NCBI RefSeq assembly: GCF_000332055.1
Contig: NZ_ALVZ01000157.1
Coordinates: 1-32,506, forward strand
Reading direction: 5' to 3'
DNA: 32,506 nt
Source: Xenococcus sp. PCC 7305
GTDB lineage: Bacteria; Cyanobacteriota; Cyanobacteriia; Cyanobacteriales; Xenococcaceae
Shown: piece by piece, positions 1-8,260 of the stretch
Layout of the letters: each line of letters starts with the position of its first letter
How positions within the stretch are numbered: position 1 is the first letter of the stretch
The notes under the pieces: model-generated
What the model was told of the DNA's origin: nothing
Database searches by the model: none
Seen by the model: only the letters and a program-made list of their open reading frames with translations
Translations under genes and position numbers: made by a program

Positions 1-95
1 AATCTCATGACGCACAAAGCGCCAAGCTTTGCTGAGCGCAATTTATTTTTTAGCGATCGCGTATGGTCTTGGTTTCATCTTGTCGAACTCAGGTT
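1..95 (-). mobile_element. End of an IS982-type element (left copy, non-coding)
   Basis: These 95 bases are an exact reverse complement of 32177-32271. On the right-hand copy that stretch lies between an IS982-type transposase stop codon and the point where similarity ends. I therefore read 1-95 as the non-coding end of a second IS copy that continues off the left edge, with its outer boundary at base 95. The terminal sequence, read inward, is AACCTGAGTTCGACAAG. The transposase of this copy is not in view. The identity is seen directly; the assignment to an IS end is inferred from the transposase beside the other copy. Confidence 0.7.
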
Positions 96-136
96 GTTCA
101 GGACAGTCCAGGACAATTATTAAGATTATTCACTTA

Positions 137-260
137 GCGTCAGTTCAACAAATTTTTTTTACTAAATTTCCCAAGTTGAATAACGAAGTAATAGGCTTTT
201 CCCCAAATCCCCAAATCCCCATTCAGAACTAGTAAATTCTGTACTTATCGAACTCACATT
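137..260. repeat. MITE-like repeat, copy 1
   Basis: About 124 bases are repeated in inverted orientation at 7357-7497, with the shared block AAGTAATAGGCTTTT-like core, three CCCC tracts at 201-220, and a shared stretch around CAGAACTAGTAAATT. The right end read inward (AATGTGAGTTCGATAAG) closely resembles the IS end at 95/32177, and the left end (CGTCAGTTCAACAAA) resembles it imperfectly. I see no coding capacity. It is most likely a non-autonomous derivative of the IS982-type element; the exact left boundary is uncertain by a few bases. Confidence 0.65.
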
Positions 261-417
261 AACTTAATGGACGAACCTCTCCTCCATGAGTTGTCGCCAT
301 GACTTTTGCCATTTCTAAAGAGGAAAATTGGCGTGCTTTCTCGATTCCTGGTTGGAACTTCCCTGAAAGAGTTAGATAATGAACAAAGATACCGACTTTT
401 TTCTCAATTATGTACAT
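259..417 (-). CDS. Small hypothetical protein (52 aa), possibly clipped by a MITE
   Basis: An ATG at 417 opens a 52-codon frame beginning MYIIEKKVGIFVHY and ending in GGEVRPLS. The C-terminal half (a charged helix, then a GGEV strand) looks like a real small protein, but I do not recognise a family. The stop codon (259-261) overlaps the boundary of the MITE-like repeat, so the original C-terminus may have been lost and the present stop supplied by the insertion. No partner gene is adjacent, and no clear Shine-Dalgarno sequence was seen. It could equally be a chance frame. Confidence 0.35.
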   Translation of the reverse strand: MYIIEKKVGIFVHYLTLSGKFQPGIEKARQFSSLEMAKVMATTHGGEVRPLS

Positions 418-528
418 AACTATTATTCCAATATGCGATTAACATAAGCTCTAATTCTTTAATCGCAATTCCACAAATTCTTGCCTGACACTAACCTGCG
501 TTCATAGACGTAAGATCATTTTTAATTC

Positions 529-566
529 CCTTTGCGCCTTTGCCCAGAACACGAAGCTGGGTAAAC
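529..566. repeat. Dispersed repeat (TTTGCCCAGAACACG type), copy 1
   Basis: The stretch CCTTTGCGCCTTTGCCCAGA followed by ACACGAAGCTGGGTAAAC recurs at 16853-16899 in the same orientation, with one substitution and a short internal length difference. It contains the complementary pair GCCCAG/CTGGG, so it can fold into a small hairpin. Both copies are intergenic. Its function is unknown. Confidence 0.6.
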
Positions 567-619
567 GTCTTTGCGCGAAATGCAAAATTATACTTTAGAA
601 CGCGACTTCGTATGAGATG

Positions 620-1753
620 TTAAGCCGCTGAGGATAACATTTCGGGATTGACTATATCGCGATAATAACTCTGTAATTGCCTGGTAGCTGAGGCCCAGCC
701 CCATCTTTCAGCCTCTTTTCTTGCGTTTGCTCGCAGTTGCTCTCGTTCTGTTTGGGCTTCTAATAATCTCTTGGTTGCGGTAATGGCACCATCGGGATCA
801 TTGACATCGAACATAAAACCATTTTCCCCATTGGTGACAATATCAGGAATTCCTCCGGAATTAGCCGCCACTACAGGACAACCCGCCGCCATGGCTTCTA
901 ATAAAACTAATCCTAAAGTTTCTGTGCGAGAAGGAAAGACAAAAGCATCAGCAGAAGCAAAAGCAGAAGCTAATTCTAAACCCTGTAGATAGCCAACAAA
1001 ATTGGTGTTGGTTCCTGCAAAATGAGCCTCTAGGGCCTCCCTATTAGGGCCGTCTCCCACGATCGCCAAACGAGCTTCGGGAATTGCCTCCAAAACAGGC
1101 TTAATTTGATCTATTTGTTTTTCAGCCGAAACCCGACCGACATAGAGTAAAAGAGGACTTTCGGGATGACCCTGGGAAAGTCTGGCTCTCATCTGAGCTG
1201 ACTTGAGATGGGGCTGGAACATGTCTGTATCAACTCCTCGTTGCCACAAATCCACGTTTTCGATGCCATGAGTTTTCAATTCTTCCACCATTACTGAGGA
1301 TGTACATAGATTCAGTTGGGCTTGGTTATGAATTGCTTTGAGTAATTCCCAAAGTACTCCTTCTAAAGCTCCTAGACCATAATGTTGTAGATATTGAGGT
1401 AAATGGGTGTGATAGGAAGCAACGAGGGGAATATTTAGGTTCTTAGCGTAATAGACTCCACTAACGCCGAGAACTGCTGGATTGACGACATGAATGAGAT
1501 CGGGATTGAATTTTTCGATAATATCTTTGGTTCCCATCGAAGGCAAAGCGAGTTTCAATTCGGGATACAAGGGAAGAGGTAAGCCAGGAACACCATGAAT
1601 TTGTGCGCCTTTATATTCTGTTAACCCTCCATCGGGAGCTACCACCAAAACGCGATCGCCGTTGCGCTCTAAATGTTCTATCGTATGACGCAAGCGAGTA
1701 ACAATACCGTCAACTTTGGGGAGAAAGGTTTCTGTGAACAGGGCAATACGCAT
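620..1753 (-). CDS. sqdX: Sulfoquinovosyltransferase SqdX (sulfolipid synthase, GT4 family)
   Basis: A 377-residue GT-B glycosyltransferase that opens MRIALFTETFLPKVDGIVTR, the start typical of cyanobacterial SqdX. In this family the enzyme moves sulfoquinovose from UDP-sulfoquinovose to diacylglycerol to make SQDG, a thylakoid lipid. Visible GT4 features are the G-rich N-terminal loop at residues 12-18, the GR...K donor-phosphate pair (R207, K212), and the EX7E motif E278/E286 within the FPSRTETLGLVLLEA segment. The length is normal for the family. The next gene upstream on this strand is an M24 peptidase, 123 bases away and not obviously linked. The UDP-sulfoquinovose synthase gene sqdB is not in the window. 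A related GT4 such as a mannosyltransferase is the main alternative, but the N-terminus favours SqdX. Confidence 0.88.
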   Translation of the reverse strand: MRIALFTETFLPKVDGIVTRLRHTIEHLERNGDRVLVVAPDGGLTEYKGAQIHGVPGLPLPLYPELKLALPSMGTKDIIEKFNPDLIHVVNPAVLGVSGVYYAKNLNIPLVASYHTHLPQYLQHYGLGALEGVLWELLKAIHNQAQLNLCTSSVMVEELKTHGIENVDLWQRGVDTDMFQPHLKSAQMRARLSQGHPESPLLLYVGRVSAEKQIDQIKPVLEAIPEARLAIVGDGPNREALEAHFAGTNTNFVGYLQGLELASAFASADAFVFPSRTETLGLVLLEAMAAGCPVVAANSGGIPDIVTNGENGFMFDVNDPDGAITATKRLLEAQTEREQLRANARKEAERWGWASATRQLQSYYRDIVNPEMLSSAA

Positions 1754-1876
1754 AAGAGATTAAATATTAGTATTTAATTAGTGCTGAATCACTTAAAATA
1801 ACTTAAAGGTCTGATCAAATTGTGCCAGAAGATGACGTAGATTGTTAACTCTAAATTACAATTTTTTGATATTGAT

Positions 1877-3238
1877 TTAGCAACTAAACTGTAACAAACT
1901 CTCAATATCCTGGGCTGTATTTGGTAAATCAGCTGTTAAAATCTCCGTTCCAGATTCGGTAATTAGCACATCATCTTCAATCCGAATTCCTCTAACATCG
2001 GCAAATTGAGCTAAAACTTCCCAATTCACGACATCATCATATTCATCGCGTAAATCACTATTATTTAAAATACCTGGAACTTGATAAAAACCAGGCTCGA
2101 TCGTCACTACCATACCCGATCGCAGAGTTCGATCTAAACGCAGATAACCTAAGCCGAAGCGATCGCTTCTCGTTCTACCTCTTTCATAGCCAGCTAAATC
2201 GCCCAGGTCTTCCATATCATGAACATCTAATCCCAATAGATGACCAATGCCGTGGGGGAAAAATAGGGCATGGGCATCTCTATCTACCAAATCATCAGGA
2301 TTACCTTTTAGGATATTTAAATCTACTAAGCCTTTAGCAATGATCTTGGCTGCGAGTAGATGAATTTCGCGATATTCTACCCCAGGTTTCATCTGGGCGA
2401 TACAAGTATCATGAGCTGCTAAAACTAGGTCATAAATGGCTCGCTGAGTAGGGGAAAATTTGCCAGAAACGGGCCAAGTACGAGTAATATCGGCAGCCCA
2501 ACCCCGAGTGTTTTCAGCTCCGACATCTGCGAGCAAGAGATCTCCAGGGGTTAATTGATTATGATATTGCTCATTATGTAGGACTTCTCCTTGAATTGTC
2601 ACAATACTGTTATAGGCGCAGGTCATGTCATGGGCAATAATTACTTGTTCCATTGCCCCACGTATTTGGGCTTCTGTCTGAGCGTTTGCAGTGGCTTGCA
2701 TTCCTGCTTGATGGGCTTTGACGGATACGGCCACAGATTCTTTGATTTGGGCGATCGCGTCTGTATCATGGGAGAGTCTTAGTTTTATGATTGCGGTTGC
2801 TAGTTCTAGGTCGATTCCTGTTAGTTGGTTACTGGGGGGGATAGTTCGTTGTAGTAGTTGGCATTGTTGTTTATAGGTGGCAAAGTCCTGGACGGGAATT
2901 GTCGCAGCATTTTGAATTTTGGCGGGTAGTTCAGCTAGAGGATAAGCTTGGTCTGCTCCGATGAGATCTGCGATCGCGTCTCGGGTGGGTAGTGGGCCAT
3001 GCCAGAGGCTGGCTGCGATCGTGGGGTTGTCATAAAACAATTCTAATTTTCCTTGTTCGAGGCGAATTACGGCATTTTCCAGGGGGATGCCGACAAAGTA
3101 GAGGAAGTGGCTACTGGGGCGGAAGGGGTATTTATTGGCAGGGAAGTTACGACTGGTGCTTTTGCCTGACCAGAGGAGGATGGGGTTATTGGTGAGGATG
3201 GATAGTTTGATTCTTCTGTTTTTTAATGTTGTTAGCAT
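1877..3238 (-). CDS. Aminopeptidase P family metallopeptidase (M24B)
   Basis: A 453-residue protein with an N-terminal AMP_N-like domain (about 1-155) and a C-terminal pita-bread M24 catalytic domain (about 160-440). All five expected metal ligands are visible: D238 (ADVGAE), D250 (AADITRTWPV), H329 (FPHGIGHLLGLDVHD), E381 (TIEPGFY) and E421 (GIRIEDDVL). The first two aspartates are 12 residues apart, against 11 in the PepP at 14350-15669. The family removes an N-terminal residue preceding proline using two Mn or similar ions in the cytoplasm. This paralogue has a longer insert around residues 345-370 (GYERGRTRSDRFGLGYLRL) before the first glutamate ligand. The substrate is unknown, and it could have a specialised dipeptidase (prolidase) role. 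The start is the only sensible ATG. Confidence 0.88.
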   Translation of the reverse strand: MLTTLKNRRIKLSILTNNPILLWSGKSTSRNFPANKYPFRPSSHFLYFVGIPLENAVIRLEQGKLELFYDNPTIAASLWHGPLPTRDAIADLIGADQAYPLAELPAKIQNAATIPVQDFATYKQQCQLLQRTIPPSNQLTGIDLELATAIIKLRLSHDTDAIAQIKESVAVSVKAHQAGMQATANAQTEAQIRGAMEQVIIAHDMTCAYNSIVTIQGEVLHNEQYHNQLTPGDLLLADVGAENTRGWAADITRTWPVSGKFSPTQRAIYDLVLAAHDTCIAQMKPGVEYREIHLLAAKIIAKGLVDLNILKGNPDDLVDRDAHALFFPHGIGHLLGLDVHDMEDLGDLAGYERGRTRSDRFGLGYLRLDRTLRSGMVVTIEPGFYQVPGILNNSDLRDEYDDVVNWEVLAQFADVRGIRIEDDVLITESGTEILTADLPNTAQDIESLLQFSC

Positions 3239-3352
3239 TTTCGGTTGTTAGGTTTTCTAATGGTTTGTTAACAATTCTTCAAAACATATCTCTAAAATAT
3301 CTTGCGCTAAAATCTATGGAACATCGAGATAAGTCCTAGTGCCGCTGCGCAG

Positions 3353-3384
3353 AAGTAATAAGTAATAAGTAATGAGTAATAAGT
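3353..3384. repeat. Heptameric tandem repeat (AGTAATA)n
   Basis: About four units of AGTAATA, with one unit reading AGTAATG, lie in the intergenic space between the divergent M24 peptidase and dynamin genes. It is followed at about 3447-3479 by a second low-complexity run of TTTTCAAT-like units. Short tandem heptamers like this are typical of intergenic regions in filamentous and unicellular cyanobacteria. No other function is evident. Confidence 0.6.
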
Positions 3385-3484
3385 CTTGATACATCAGCTT
3401 TTTACTCCTCGTTGATAGATAGCTTATTTACGCCTACGTCCACTAGTAATTTTCAATTTTTAATTTTCAATTTTCAATTCTCCA

Positions 3485-5590
3485 TTGTCTCTTATGAACG
3501 AAAATCCCACTCAAAATTTAGTATCAGCCACGAATGTCTACAAACATTTTGTCGATAAGATTGAGGATGTTATTGGCATTCTAATTCAAGCGGAGAGTCA
3601 AGCAGATATTGAATATTATTCAGGAGCCTTAGGGATAGAAAATTATATTGAGACTTTAAAAAGAGAAAGAGATAAATTAAAAAGTAAAGTATTTCGCTTT
3701 TTAGTGATTGGCGATAAAAACAGAGGAAAAAGTACCATCATTAATGTGTTGCTGGGGGAAGAGTTATTGCCCGAAGGAGCAGTGGCGACTACCGCCATTC
3801 CGACATTGATTCGGTATGGGAAAAAGCAGAAAATGACATTATATTATGACGATAATGTCAAAGAAGAAATTAGTATAGCTGATTTTAATAAGAAACATAC
3901 TCATAGTTCTCGCAAAGTCAAAAAAGCGGAAAAGAAATACAAAGAAACTCGACTCAAAGAATTGGTTCGAGAGGGATTAGATCGTCTTTCTGCGCGATCG
4001 CAATTGGCAGAAGAATGGATTAATCACTTGATTGGGACGATTAACTATGCCTGCTTAGAAGCTCCTGTTACTTTATTAGCCAAAAAAGTTGAGTTTATTG
4101 ATACGGCGGGATTAAATAATTCAGAAACAGAAAATGAAAAAGCTTTTGCTTATATAAAAAACTGCGAAGCAATTATTTTCATTCTCGATCCTAATGATCA
4201 AATAAGCCTCACAGACAAAGCCTATTTACAAAAATTTCTGGATGCCCAAGTAAATGTCGAAAATATCTTTTTTCTCATTAATAAATGGGATGATGTCGAA
4301 GAAGCTGACAAACAAGATATCAAAGAAGCTTTTGTAATTAATTTGGCCCAAACTCTGCATCAAGATCCAGAAGTCATCGAACAGCTTTGGGGGCAAAGAA
4401 TTTTTACGGTTTCGGCGAGAAATGCCCTCAAAAATATTAAAAGAAGAAAAGCTTTTCAGGGCACAGGCTTCCCCGAATTTACGACAGAATTGAGCAACTT
4501 TTTAAAATATGAGAGATTAAATTGTAAAATAGCGCAACCAGTGAAAACAACTCAACAAGTTTCTAAATTGGTGAGCCAAATTATTGAGCAGCGTTTAGCT
4601 ATTCTTCAAGATGATATTACTACCCTGAGCGAAAAAGAACAAAAAGCCCAACCTTATTTTGCGGCGATGAAAAAAATTTGTTCGACTCTAGAGCAACAAG
4701 TAAATCAAATCCAAGAACAATCGGCGAAGGAAATAGTCGAGTCCTATCAGAAATATTTTACTAATGCCTGCCAGAATTTTACTCGCAATTCTCTAGATTT
4801 ACCCAACATAGATAAAATTGCTAAGCAAGATCGCGATCGCTTTACCAAAGAAATTCAGGAAAAAATTTATCAATTTATGCAAGACAAGTTCCAGGAATGG
4901 AATGAGCAATCTCAGGCAAAAATCAATATCAAAAACGATCAGTTAAAAATTGTTTTTCATAATAATCTCCAACAATATCTTCAGCATAAAGAAATCGTGC
5001 AAAGTATTTTGGTAACCCAATATGATGTGGTCTTAGATGAAGCAAAATCTGATTATGTTCCTCAAACTCCCGAGGAGATCCAGCTACAAGGGACAAATAG
5101 CAATGATAGTAATAACTGGGTGCTCGCGGGAACCACGACTGGAGGGGCGATCGTTGGTGGTACGATGGGGGTTGTTGCGGCGTTGTCGATTACTCCTGTA
5201 GGATGGGTAGCAGTTGGTGTAGGGGTAATTAGCGCGATCGGAGTCGGTGTTTGGGGCTGGATTTGGGGTAATGACCTCAAACAAGATAAATTTAGTCAGG
5301 CAATTAAGCAACAACTAGAAGCTCAGCTACCAGAGATTTTAAGTAAACAGAAACTTTCTGTGCTTAATAATCATATTAAAAGCCAGTTTGATTCTTGGCA
5401 TGACACGGTCGAACTCATAAAAAATGATATTACCAGCTTAGAAGTTTCCCTAAACAATTTAATTAGTCAAAAACAACAACATCAAGTTAATTTTTCTTTG
5501 GAAGAAACAAGATTAGAAAATATAAAAACTCGTCTCACGGCAAAAAGTCAAGAAATAATTGGAGAATATAAACAATATAATACAAATTGA
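3485..5590 (+). CDS. Dynamin-like GTPase (bacterial dynamin family), first of a pair
   Basis: A 701-residue protein with a large GTPase domain. G1 is GDKNRGKS at 76-83, a likely G2 threonine lies in ATTAIPT near 102, G3 is DTAG at 206-209, and G4 is NKWD at 266-269. A long helical stalk with charged coiled-coil segments follows (about 350-520, and again about 600-700). A Gly/Ala/Val-rich hydrophobic segment at about 545-595 would form a membrane hairpin or paddle. This is the plan of bacterial dynamin-like proteins, which bind and remodel membranes using GTP. The frame opens at a TTG (3485), but the ATG at 3494 is the more likely start; no strong ribosome site is visible. The next gene, a second dynamin-like GTPase, begins 15 bases after the stop, so the two are very likely co-transcribed. 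The cellular role is unknown. Confidence 0.85.
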   Translation: MSLMNENPTQNLVSATNVYKHFVDKIEDVIGILIQAESQADIEYYSGALGIENYIETLKRERDKLKSKVFRFLVIGDKNRGKSTIINVLLGEELLPEGAVATTAIPTLIRYGKKQKMTLYYDDNVKEEISIADFNKKHTHSSRKVKKAEKKYKETRLKELVREGLDRLSARSQLAEEWINHLIGTINYACLEAPVTLLAKKVEFIDTAGLNNSETENEKAFAYIKNCEAIIFILDPNDQISLTDKAYLQKFLDAQVNVENIFFLINKWDDVEEADKQDIKEAFVINLAQTLHQDPEVIEQLWGQRIFTVSARNALKNIKRRKAFQGTGFPEFTTELSNFLKYERLNCKIAQPVKTTQQVSKLVSQIIEQRLAILQDDITTLSEKEQKAQPYFAAMKKICSTLEQQVNQIQEQSAKEIVESYQKYFTNACQNFTRNSLDLPNIDKIAKQDRDRFTKEIQEKIYQFMQDKFQEWNEQSQAKINIKNDQLKIVFHNNLQQYLQHKEIVQSILVTQYDVVLDEAKSDYVPQTPEEIQLQGTNSNDSNNWVLAGTTTGGAIVGGTMGVVAALSITPVGWVAVGVGVISAIGVGVWGWIWGNDLKQDKFSQAIKQQLEAQLPEILSKQKLSVLNNHIKSQFDSWHDTVELIKNDITSLEVSLNNLISQKQQHQVNFSLEETRLENIKTRLTAKSQEIIGEYKQYNTN

Positions 5591-5605
5591 ACCAATAAAA
5601 TCCAG

Positions 5606-7285
5606 ATGGAATCTACAGTTAATTTCACCAAAAATCTCAGACAGGCTGCTTCTTTGCTCGATCCAAAATCAGATGCTCAACTAATATCTGATGTTGAAAC
5701 TGTCTGTCAGCAATTAGTAGATTCTGCTTTTCGGATTGGAGTGGTTGCTCCTTTTAATTTTGGTAAATCGACTTTGTTAAATGCCATCTTGGGTCGAGAT
5801 GTGATGCCCACAAAATGTATTCGCACTACGGGCTCGGCAATTAGAATTAAATATGGCAAGAAACTCAAAATTTGGATCACTTTCGCTTCGGGAGAAGTTA
5901 TCAAGAGTTCTTTTGTCGAAATCCTTGAAGAATATGTAGTTTTGGATAAACAGGGCAATATTCGCCAAGATGTTGTTTCGGTAGAGGTTTTCTATCCCCA
6001 CCCTTTGCTCAAAAGAGGTATTGAGTTGTTAGATTTACCGGGGATTAATGATACTGAAGCACAAAATAAATTAGTACAGAATGAACTGTTGCAAGTTGAT
6101 TTAGTAATCCAGATCTTACATGCCCAACAATTATTTACGTTAACAGAACAAGATATTCTGAATCAATGGTTAATCAAAAGAGGTATGAGAAATGTGATTT
6201 TCGTAATGAATTGGATGAATAAACTAAGGACTCGGCAGGATATTCGCAATGTTTATGACGAAGCTAAAGTTATTACCAATGACTTTAAATTAGATTTTCA
6301 AACAGATCTACTTTATCGCCTCAATAGTCTTTATCGAGTTGATGCTTTGCCAGCTCTAAGGGCAAAAAAAAAGAACAAGCTCCACGCTATGGTTAATACT
6401 GGTTTAGTTAGATTTGAAGCTGCTCTGCACACTATATATTCATTTCAAAAATCTCAAGTTTTTCATGCCAGATGCCCTCGCGCCAAGATTATCACTGAGC
6501 AAGTTCAACAAGCTTTGCAAACTAAAGCTCAACTGATTACTGATGAAATAGCTATTTTAGAAAAAGATAATCGTATTGCTCTAGCTACAGTAGAAAGCAA
6601 GGAAAAATTACTGATGCAAGAGTTTAAAACTAGTGTCAAAAATTTGCGCAATTGGTTAAATCTTTCTAATCTTAAAACGAGTTATTATTTTGAAGCTTTG
6701 CTATCACTTCAAGAATCTAAATTTCATATTTGGAAGCAAAATTGTTTTAAAAAAGATCTTTTGATCTATCAGCAAGCAATCGAAAGACAAATTGGGAGAA
6801 TTAGTAGTGAGTTAAATGAAAATTTGCCCCAAAAATTGGATATTACTTTTCCGCGTTTTCCGACAGTTGAGTTGCCAGATAATGAAACAGAAAATTTTGG
6901 TAGCAAATTGCGGAATATTTTTGCTAGAAAGGCGAAAAGCAGAAAATCAGCTTTGGAATATGAAAATAGTTTATTAAGAGCCCAGGAGAAAGCTGTCAAT
7001 AATTATTTTACGCAATTTAGTCAAGAAGCTCTCGAAACTTTGTCGGAGTATGAAAAGAAATTTCAACCTTTTATTAGTTTGCCCAAACCGCCAAAATCTC
7101 AAGAGATAGCTAATAAGCGTTCTGAAGTAGAATTGATTAATGATAGTTTAAAAAATCTTCAGAAAAGTAATTTTCTTAAATCTACTAAAGACAAACAGCG
7201 ATCTTTTTATCAACAAGAAGTCTGGAAAATTATGACATTTATTAAATATTATGTTCTAACTATGTTTTGGAGTAAATTTCGTTAG
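5606..7285 (+). CDS. Dynamin-like GTPase, second of a pair, with degenerate G motifs
   Basis: A 559-residue relative of the gene upstream, 15 bases after its stop. The P-loop reads APFNFGKS (48-55), with Ala where the first Gly is usual. A G2-like CIRTTGSAIR follows at 71-80, and G3 is DLPG at 143-146. At the G4 position the sequence is VMNWMNK (200-206) rather than NKxD, so guanine specificity may be relaxed. The rest (about 290-530) is long helices. Unlike its partner it has no long Gly-rich membrane segment, only a C-terminal IMTFIKYYVLTMFW stretch (about 540-555) that could dip into a membrane. A pair of unequal dynamins suggests a heteromeric complex, as in other bacterial dynamin pairs; this is inference. 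Confidence 0.8.
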   Translation: MESTVNFTKNLRQAASLLDPKSDAQLISDVETVCQQLVDSAFRIGVVAPFNFGKSTLLNAILGRDVMPTKCIRTTGSAIRIKYGKKLKIWITFASGEVIKSSFVEILEEYVVLDKQGNIRQDVVSVEVFYPHPLLKRGIELLDLPGINDTEAQNKLVQNELLQVDLVIQILHAQQLFTLTEQDILNQWLIKRGMRNVIFVMNWMNKLRTRQDIRNVYDEAKVITNDFKLDFQTDLLYRLNSLYRVDALPALRAKKKNKLHAMVNTGLVRFEAALHTIYSFQKSQVFHARCPRAKIITEQVQQALQTKAQLITDEIAILEKDNRIALATVESKEKLLMQEFKTSVKNLRNWLNLSNLKTSYYFEALLSLQESKFHIWKQNCFKKDLLIYQQAIERQIGRISSELNENLPQKLDITFPRFPTVELPDNETENFGSKLRNIFARKAKSRKSALEYENSLLRAQEKAVNNYFTQFSQEALETLSEYEKKFQPFISLPKPPKSQEIANKRSEVELINDSLKNLQKSNFLKSTKDKQRSFYQQEVWKIMTFIKYYVLTMFWSKFR

Positions 7286-7356
7286 GTTATGTGGCAATTT
7301 TTGGCCTTGCAATGTACGTTAAATCTAGGCTTTGGGGAACAGGGAATCGGGAACAA

Positions 7357-7497
7357 CCTGAGTTCGATGAGTACAAAATTTACTAGTTCTGAATAGGGAC
7401 TTAGGGATTTGGGGATTTGGGGATCTAGAGAAAAGCCTATTACTTCGTTGTTCAACTTGGGAAATTTAATCAAAAGGAAAATTCGTCGAACTGACGT
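7357..7497. repeat. MITE-like repeat, copy 2, with G-quadruplex-capable core
   Basis: An inverted, diverged copy of 137-260, lying 72 bases after the second dynamin gene. Its left end AACCTGAGTTCGATGAG matches the IS982-type end (AACCTGAGTTCGACAAG) at 15 of 17 positions. Its right end read inward, ACGTCAGTTCGACGAAT, is a weaker copy. The middle holds four G-tracts (7398-7424, GGG/GGG/GGGG/GGGG spaced by 4-5 bases). It has no coding capacity and is probably mobilised in trans. The rest of the 7286-7726 gap shows nothing I can assign. Confidence 0.65.
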
Positions 7498-7726
7498 GGC
7501 GGAAGTTAAAAGTCAAAAGCGGTGCGACCCTGAAGAGGTTCCCTCATCTAAGGAACGCGCACCAAGAAAGGAATAAACTCAGTGAGAAATTAAGAGCGTC
7601 TAGCTATCGTTAAAGAAGAATAAAAAACGCGATCGCGATTAAGATTTTTAGGCAATGCGATCGCTTTAGCTTAAGGAGAAAGATTCTAGATCGCGTTAAA
7701 CCAGATACTAATTATCTCAACTCATT

Positions 7727-7945
7727 TTAAACAGAAATTAGTTTCGCGATCGGTAAAGCTTGACCTGTAGCTTGTAAGTTTAAGATTAACTCTTCCATTA
7801 CTTCTAATCCATTTTGTAGTGCTTCTTGATAAGTATTTCCGTGAGATACAGGCTGCATAATTTCATCTGCAAAGTCGGGAAGATAGACTAAATAGCATTC
7901 ATCTTCTTGACTCCAGGCAATATTAACTTGATATTTAGGATTCAT
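7727..7945 (-). CDS. HicB-like antitoxin, apparently orphan
   Basis: A 72-residue protein with the HicB partial RNase H-like fold: an N-terminal strand pair (YQVNIAWSQEDECYLVYLP), the DFADE turn, the HGNTYQEALQNG helix start, and a final helix (VMEELILNLQ). It lacks the C-terminal DNA-binding domain seen in longer HicB proteins. A short open stretch lies immediately upstream, ending in a TAA that overlaps this ATG (frame ...KDES* at about 7942-8010), but it is only about 23 codons long after a stop and shows no HicA features. The partner toxin is therefore missing or was never present. Confidence 0.65.
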   Translation of the reverse strand: MNPKYQVNIAWSQEDECYLVYLPDFADEIMQPVSHGNTYQEALQNGLEVMEELILNLQATGQALPIAKLISV

Positions 7946-8010
7946 CTTTTACTCTCCTTATAGCTTCTTTGACTTGTTTTTCTGAATAAGCTTTAGCATC
8001 TGCGCCATCC
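7939..8010 (-). pseudogene. Remnant of a gene translationally coupled to the HicB-like gene
   Basis: Reading toward the HicB-like start, a frame encodes GADAKAYSEKQVKEAIRRVK and then DES before a TAA that overlaps the downstream ATG (GATGAATCCTAA). This is the geometry of a coupled two-gene operon. The frame is closed upstream by a TAG, so only about 23 codons survive. I do not recognise the family. It may be the C-terminal tail of a lost partner or a chance frame. Nothing else is evident from there to 8260. Confidence 0.3.
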
Positions 8011-8260
8011 TATTCTAGTAGATTTTTTCATATTTACCTAGATCGTAGAAAATCGAAAAAACTAATCAGATCTTCCGTAGAATTAGACTATTGATAATTA
8101 CTGATGAGGAGCAAGAAAGAATTGAAATTTGTCCGTAGTTTGCGGAAATATTGCTCTACTCAATAGATCCTGCCGAACTTAAGTTGCTATTGTAAGCTAT
8201 ACCAACTTCTATTTTGTTGAGCGATAATATTTATATAAAAGTAATACTAAGGTAATATTC

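Noticed and set aside
29-232. 67-codon plus-strand frame at the left edge
   Set aside because: It runs through the IS end and into the MITE-like repeat, has no family features, and its last part lies in the repeat.
7282-7473. 63-codon minus-strand frame
   Set aside because: It lies almost wholly in the MITE-like repeat and resembles the frame at 29-232 only because the repeat is shared.
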